A DNA stretch of 64,000 nt from Sipunculus nudus (Eukaryota > Annelida > Sipuncula > Golfingiida > Sipunculidae), in NCBI GenBank assembly GCA_026874595.1, contig CM049312.1, positions 71,084,929 through 71,148,928 on the forward strand. Direction: 5' to 3'. Both the position numbers and the translations under genes were made by a program. This document shows, one piece after another, positions 58,001 through 64,000 of the stretch. The notes under the pieces are model-generated. The model saw nothing but the letters and a program-made list of their open reading frames with translations, did not search any database and had not been told where the DNA came from. The stretch's first letter is position 1. Each line of letters opens with the position of its first letter.

Positions 58001-59190
58001 CGACTAACAACATATAATAGAATGCCCTAGCGGCGCCTGTCAACAACAGGAATTAAAGTGAGGACCTCAGCGGCCTAAATAGTGATTGATGAATATATCC
58101 AAAAAGGTCCATACCATTACAGGAACTTTATCAAGAATTTTTCTTGTATGGTCAAGATATGGTTTTACTAAAACCGTCGGGTAGGATCAAACTGTTGGTC
58201 TTATATAAATGGCTGTTAGATGAAGCAAATTGGATCACCAGGAAGTGAGCCTTAATAAAATGTAGCTTGGACATACTGTCAAGGAATAAAGTTGCCCATT
58301 GTATGAGCCCTTTGTGCTGTTACATACATTCTATACAATAGACCAGGTATGTCTTGATAGGCAAGTTTCAAAAGGTTCACATACAGGACCTGTATACAGG
58401 ACCTGTATGTGAACCTATCAAAACTGGTCCCTCTTTATTCTTAATTTGCTGATATGCCTGGGATCTTTCGTTGTTAAATACCGAGAAAGCACTTTGAAAA
58501 CCTGATGTCCAGTTACCTCTAGGCTACATACCTGGCCTATTGTATGGAATGTCTGTACCAGCACAAACGGCGACATACTGGATTTTTACACCGGCTGTAA
58601 TTCCTGGGGAAAAGAACCAATTTACAACTGCTATTGATCAGGTATTAAATTCAGCAGTCTGTGTTGGCTGGAAAGAGACATTCCATAATATATGTATATT
58701 AAAATCAAATACAATTTCTATCAAATTTTATGCCTTTCTGTCATTATTCAGCCTGCAGTTAAATAAACTAGAAAATACCCTATTCAACTGCGTTTGATAA
58801 TAATGTTTAATAACACTTGATAACGCTGTATATCATGATTAAATCTATACATTACATAAATATGTAAGGATTTACCCAATACGTAGGGCGGCGTTTCTTG
58901 AATTATATTGACGGTGTATTGAATGATGTCCCTCTTACACAATAAAACAAAATAACAGGACTCAAAGTACATTTAGCAGAGCTGATATATCACTCTATAT
59001 ATGGCCACTATTCATCCAAGATTTATCAATAAATATTTAATAACATTATGATCCAAAGTTATGAAAAAAAGTATTTTGCAAAAGCTTATATGCAAATTCG
59101 ACATAAGACTAAATTTTGAACATTACCGCAGACACTAATACTATAATCAAGTATTGAAACCGCATGAACTATATTCTTCAAATCTCCACG
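55043..59190. repeat. 4.1-kb tandem duplication, unit 2
   Basis: Nearly identical to 50931-55042. The clearest difference is an extra 38 bp at about 55921-55958 after 'attgtgaaa'. Others are scattered single-base changes, the poly(C) length and a T-run length. The Gypsy gag here ends at the unit boundary, so this copy holds only the 5' part of the element. Confidence 0.95.
58373..58416. repeat. 44-bp near-perfect palindrome, unit 2
   Basis: Identical to 54225-54268. Confidence 0.9.
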
Positions 59191-61520
59191 ATCGTATTGT
59201 TTGCAAGGACAGACTGCAGGAATAGTTGGATTTTTGCTGATATTAGTTTATATTTGACTGTTGGGAGACCGCAGACTGAGACAACAGTGTTAAATTAATT
59301 GATTATTGTATTTCTAATAAGTTCACTCTTGAATGAAGAGAGTTAACCAGTATTTATGAAAGCATATCTGTCAGTCAAACATACCATTTGTGTTATCTAC
59401 GACATTCTGTTCACAATGGTTGGTCCCTTGATAGCCTGTATTGACTAAATATTACCAGTATTTATGAATGCAGAATATATTAAAGGAATTGAAGTGCATG
59501 TGCATGTAGTACCTGTTATTGTTGATAGTCTATGATACTGTTGTATCATCCTACACAAACTCTTTATATTGGTTGGTCCCTTTATCGCCTTTATCTCCTG
59601 CCTTAAAGTTCTGGAGTGGATTTTATAGAAGTGTTTCTATTTATTTAACTTAAAAATAGATTTATGTTTACTAATCATTTTACATGCATATAATATTAAA
59701 GGAATCGAAGTGCATGTGTATGTTGTCCCCTGTTACCTGTTGAGAGTCCATGATACTGAGTTTCGTGCGATCCCACAGATTTTGGTAATGATAGTTGGTT
59801 CCCTGATAGTCTGTATGTATCCTATTTGTTGGATTTTTATTCTTGGGGATACTATACGGTAAACAACAAATAAATCCTGGCTTTTCGCTGTATAATCTAT
59901 ATTTAGGCTTTGTATATATTACAATACACAATAATTGCATTACCTATGAAACCATTATTACTCACGGTTTCCTTGAAATCAGCCATTTCAAACAAGAACT
60001 TTTAAATGTATTCACCTTGTTTTTTATGTAACGAGAATACCGTTGGGAGTGACCTAATCGCTAAATTCCAAGGAGATATTCTAATGATTTCTTTACAAAG
60101 TTAAGATATATTACGAAAGGTGCCCTGTTAATAGACGCCCGACGGACAGATGGACAGACGGACAACGAAAAAAAAGTGATTGCTGTAGCTCAGACTGACT
60201 TTAAATCAATAAACATATGAGATTTCAGTTAACTAGATATCACAATATCGGAAAACTGATATGATTGCTGTCATTTGACGGGGTCAATAAAGTGTAAAAA
60301 ATGCAAAAAAATAACAAAACTACTTGTACCGTACCAGTTCTCAGTAGCTGATATGACCAGTCATGGTCAATAAGAATATGAGAACTAAGGACATTAGACG
60401 AAAAAACATTGGAGATATGATTTCTGTCATCTGAGGGTAAAATATTGAAAAAAAAATGCGTGGAAAAAATTTGAGTTACAATGATTTTATTTCAGGTTTC
60501 AAAGGAGACCTTTAATTGGCCTCACTGAATATCAAGACGGAAGTCTCTAGATTCGACCATTACGAGTTTTCCCCTGTAAATGGACGGAGAGACAGAAGGA
60601 AGGCCTGAAAGATTACGGGCAAAGGGTAAACACTATAGATCACACTATAGCTCATACTGACTCACAGTTAGCTAAGCACCCAGTCTTCTACTACATATAA
60701 TTCTATGATTGATAAATTATAAATATACACAGTTTCAAGATAATACATGTATCAACAGGTGAAAAATAAACACCATCGCTGAAATGTGTCCATCTAAAAA
60801 TACATGTAAAACTGCATTAAAAATAAGAATACAATTCAAACGAGTGACAAAAGTATTGACTCTAGGTTAACTGAAATATTAATGAAACAGTCAATAATAA
60901 ATAACCAACTCTGATGACAGTGTATGAACCTACAGATGAAATACTAAAAAAACAACTGAAATTTGGTAGTCACAAAAATGTGAGTACAGATGTGTAAAAA
61001 TGAAAATACCAATTGTCCCACAAGACTGTTTCAAGTGAAATAAACTACTCGTGATAAATAAACATATCAAATTATAGGACGTTACCCGATCTTTACGCAA
61101 GCAATAAAAAACATACACTAAAAAAAGGCATGAAAAAATGAAGCAAAAAATATAAGGAGAAGGTGACACTAGTCTCATATCTACATCAACGAGTTCAATG
61201 ATTCTCAACATGGAAATATTATATGACATGGAAACTCATGCTTTAATAACTAGAACCTGGATCTTTTCTTTAAACTTTTACTCAATATGATCCTTTTGCA
61301 GTGAAAAATAAAAAAAAATGTAATTGTTAACAATCCACAGATTCTGTAACATTTAAATATACATGTAAATTTTTATCCTGTATCAGAGTGAGTGAGGAAT
61401 GGCAGCCGATTAATTCGGGCTAATTGTTAATGTAATAATTCGGATGTCCTGGATGTTAATGGGCGGATTTTGTTCAAAATCTGTATTTAAATAATCTTAA
61501 AATTTAACATAGGTTGTAAA
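58620..61520. repeat. Block C, copy 2, full
   Basis: Collinear with 22985-24735. Internal units starting 'agtatttatgaatgcag' or similar recur at 59349, 59458 and about 59675. Between 60,000 and 61,090 there is an insertion relative to copy 1 containing two diverged segments with GACGGACAGA-type tails (60120-60165, 60570-60590). Homology resumes at about 61,100 and ends near 61,520. Confidence 0.78.
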
Positions 61521-62104
61521 ATATAAATGTTGGTGTTTACCATGTTGTTCGACTCATAAAAGGCATTTAGACCATTAAGCATGTCAGTCAGTAGAGACAA
61601 GAGCCGGGCAAACACAAAGCGTCGTATGGGCCTAATCTCCTTTTCCAACATAAAATTCTGCTAAGCCTACATTGTTAAATTGCAAATCTTAAATTTTCAG
61701 AAACGCTGCCATCTTTCGGCGATAAATCCATTTTTTTCCGCTTCAAGAGGGACTATTGAATCCGGTGGTGTGACCTGAACTTTTGCTTTTTAAGTCAGTC
61801 CAGGTAGCATTTAGGTCGATCCCATGGCGTATTTGCAGGCGTATTTAATACTATTTTTTTCTTAATACATGGCGGATGCAGACAGTTGGTTTCCAGGGAA
61901 AATTAGTGGATTACTAAAGTTTCAAGAAATTCAATTTTTAAAATCTGCTCTCGATTCCAGTCTCTAGTCAAATCATATATCAAACAATCTTATAATTTGT
62001 CATCAAGTATATCAATCAAAATTTTTTTTAAACACAAGATGATGCAAACATGACCATTATAAAATACCTACTTTTTATGTTGACTGCAATAATGTGAATA
62101 AAAC
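61521..62104. other. Intergenic between blocks C and B, no gene seen
   Basis: In the first locus copy the corresponding C-to-B gap is about 11 kb. Here it is under 0.6 kb. Nothing was recognised within it. Confidence 0.45.
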
Positions 62105-64000
62105 TAATATGGTCTATCAGGTGACTTTCCCTGTTTTAAATATCATGGTTCTTACTTCATGCTAATGATTTACATCTCACTAAAGAAAACAGCATGCGAT
62201 AAAAAGTAATAAAATGATTTTAAATGTAAACCATGTTATTCATCGATTATCTCATATAATGCTTTATTCGTGAAATGCATCGTTTCAGTACTGGTTGAGA
62301 AGAAGTAATTAATGCAAAATTATATATTTAGTAGGAAACTGAGACTAGGGATCATAAGGACATTACTTTCGGGAATACCAAGAAAAATAATAACTTTTGT
62401 TTTCTTTTCATGCACAGACCTTGCCACAAATCATCCATTCCTTCAAAGAAAAAAAAAGAAAACACAAAATAACATGTTCTCTCTATACTGTGTTTTTATT
62501 CAGACTGACCCGGTGTTGTTTGCAAATAAGCAAAAGCTACGTACATAATGCAACATTCATTCAATTCATGGGATGGTGTTAAAAATGTTGCAGTATAGCA
62601 TTGAGTTCATGCGGAATGAATTTGAAAAGTGTAAATAGAATTTATATCTCGGCAATTGCTAACTACCACCGTGAAATTAAAACAGATAAATTTCAGTGTG
62701 CAATTATTTCCACGATGTGCAACCCAGTGCAGTCAGATCCAAGAGTGCTGATCCGGTCCTGGAGTGAAACCCAAGAACCTTTCCCTTTTGATAAGTCCGA
62801 CCCAATATTAAATCTCCTACTTAATGTGCGATGGGTCAGTATTAGTCATCAATCAGGTTTTCCCCAGTCGTGTTACACTGCATATCCGCCTGATGGAGGA
62901 CACCCACAAACACATGAACAGTAATACATTGTTCATTGTCCGAGTTGCTTTATCAAACCATTCTACTAAACATTCTGTTTATAACAGGTACAATATGCCT
63001 CTGCACAACAAGTTCTGTAAAATAATATCTTCCTCGGAACAAATATTTTTTTAATATTAATATCAAATTAACTAATTCAGCTTTGTTCTATAAAACTGCG
63101 TCGTAAACAATGAGGGCAGACATAAAATGTAAACGCAGAAATGTTTCAATATTCGTGACCTGGCATTATTGTTAAAGGTCCAAGGTATGTAAACAACGTG
63201 AAATCTATCTGGAGAAACGCAATCAAACTAAAGGATTAAACAAAACTATAAACCAAGTGTGGTGTGACTTTGATAAATACGATGTAATCGATCTAAGGCT
63301 TAGTAATTATAATATATCAAAATTGCAAATGTTCTAACGGGAGTCACAAATGATATCTGGATCGGATGTTGGAGAGTAAAAAAAAATGACTTAAATAATG
63401 GCGAGTTCAGCGATTGCAGCATCAACATCTATATCAGGTATTTTTTGTATTATTAAATTGACCATTAAAATTGTCAAAAATAGCAATTAAGTAAAGCAGA
63501 TGCATATAAATACAAAAATATAATTACGGGTAGTACTCCCACATGTTTGCAATGGCGGAATCAGGTTGTAGACCCCAATCGTCGTCGTTAGCACTAAAAT
63601 TGAAAAAAAAAGAACTCTAGAAATGTAAAAGTAAATATTCTTTTAAAATAATAAGGATAATTCCATCTTATCTTTTATCAATATCGAGAAAAAATTGAAC
63701 TGAACATGTTCATTAAAAATCGTTTATTATTAAGTATATAACATGTGCTTACTCATTGTTGTTATTTCCACATGAGCCTTCCATTCTTCTGTCGTACATG
63801 TGGGCAACGCAAATGTATATGCAAGATTTACAATCCCAGGATACCTAGAGGTAAACCTGCTTGATTCTAAAGATCATCCATGCGCGAACAGCTATATAAA
63901 ATCTATATATAAGGACACTGGTAGTGCTCACTGGTTAATCTTTATAGCCACCAGGGGTCTTCACGTATGCAAAGATAAACATAGATGAATCGATATCTCT
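62105..64000. repeat. Block B, copy 2 (runs off the window)
   Basis: Collinear with 35955-38060 and still matching at the last base of the window, so the duplicated region continues beyond 64 kb. The ORF at 62601-62924 is not preserved in copy 1 (36400-36720 is full of stops and gaps), so I do not call it a gene. Confidence 0.88.
63528..63984 (-). pseudogene. Decayed paralogue of the vWD exons
   Basis: Two exons match the gene at 37586-38036. The exon remnant 63984-63753 is exactly 232 nt like its partner and ends MEGSCGNNNN before gtaagc. But its acceptor AG has become AT (ttcat), and two in-frame stops replace codons: TAA after GGYKD, and TAG before VSWDCKSC. The core motif has GLCGN changed to GSCGN. 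The second exon, 63593-63528, is 66 nt with an open frame (DWGLQPDSAIANMWEYY) and a good donor gtaatt. The upstream exons, if present, lie beyond the window. Confidence 0.8.

Noticed and set aside
62601-62924. 107-codon plus-strand ORF in block B copy 2
   Set aside because: The paralogous region at 36400-36720 is riddled with stops and gaps. It matches no domain, and the real gene of this block is on the other strand.

Overview
This is a eukaryotic nuclear window. It is AT-rich, almost free of long ORFs, and full of (AT)n microsatellites and decayed transposable elements. The element mix is an L1/Tx1-like LINE with an ORF1, a Gmr1-like LTR element, a tyrosine-recombinase (DIRS-like) element, a Penelope-like element, a Gypsy element and a tRNA-derived SINE. 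With a short secreted von Willebrand factor D (vWD) gene, this fits a marine invertebrate, most likely a mollusc (bivalve). The taxon is inference only. No bacterial operon, rRNA gene or CRISPR array is visible.

Layout. 0-3.1 kb: end of a dispersed repeat (block A), a ~450-bp tandem array and a LINE reverse transcriptase remnant. 3.5-9.0 kb: an L1/Tx1-type LINE with broken ORF1 and ORF2 and a poly(A) tail. 9.8-13.1 kb (minus strand): the 3' two thirds of a DIRS-like element abutting the RT of a Penelope-like element. 13.4-16.3 kb: block A with a SINE insertion. 16.9-22.7 kb: a Gypsy-superfamily element whose integrase lies upstream of its reverse transcriptase (Gmr1-like order). 23.0-24.7 kb: block C. 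25-36 kb: mostly unique AT-rich DNA with a minus-strand LINE fragment, a CRE/TATA cluster beside a tRNA-like sequence, a GC-richer block and a GTACT-rich repeat. 36-43.3 kb: block B and a minus-strand host gene with TATA box, signal-peptide exon and vWD exons. 46.4-49.1 kb: second block A. 49.5-59.2 kb: minus-strand Gypsy element whose 5' half plus flank is tandemly duplicated (4.1 kb x 2). 54.4-61.5 kb: second block C. 62.1-64 kb: second block B with a decayed copy of the vWD exons.

The order A-C-B occurs twice, so most of the window is best read as an old tandem duplication of a roughly 30-kb locus around a small secreted vWD gene. Different transposons later invaded each copy. The gene copy at 37-43 kb looks largely intact. 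The copy entering from beyond 64 kb carries stop codons and a lost splice acceptor. The protein-coding content is therefore one plausible host gene, one decayed paralogue and many dead retroelements.
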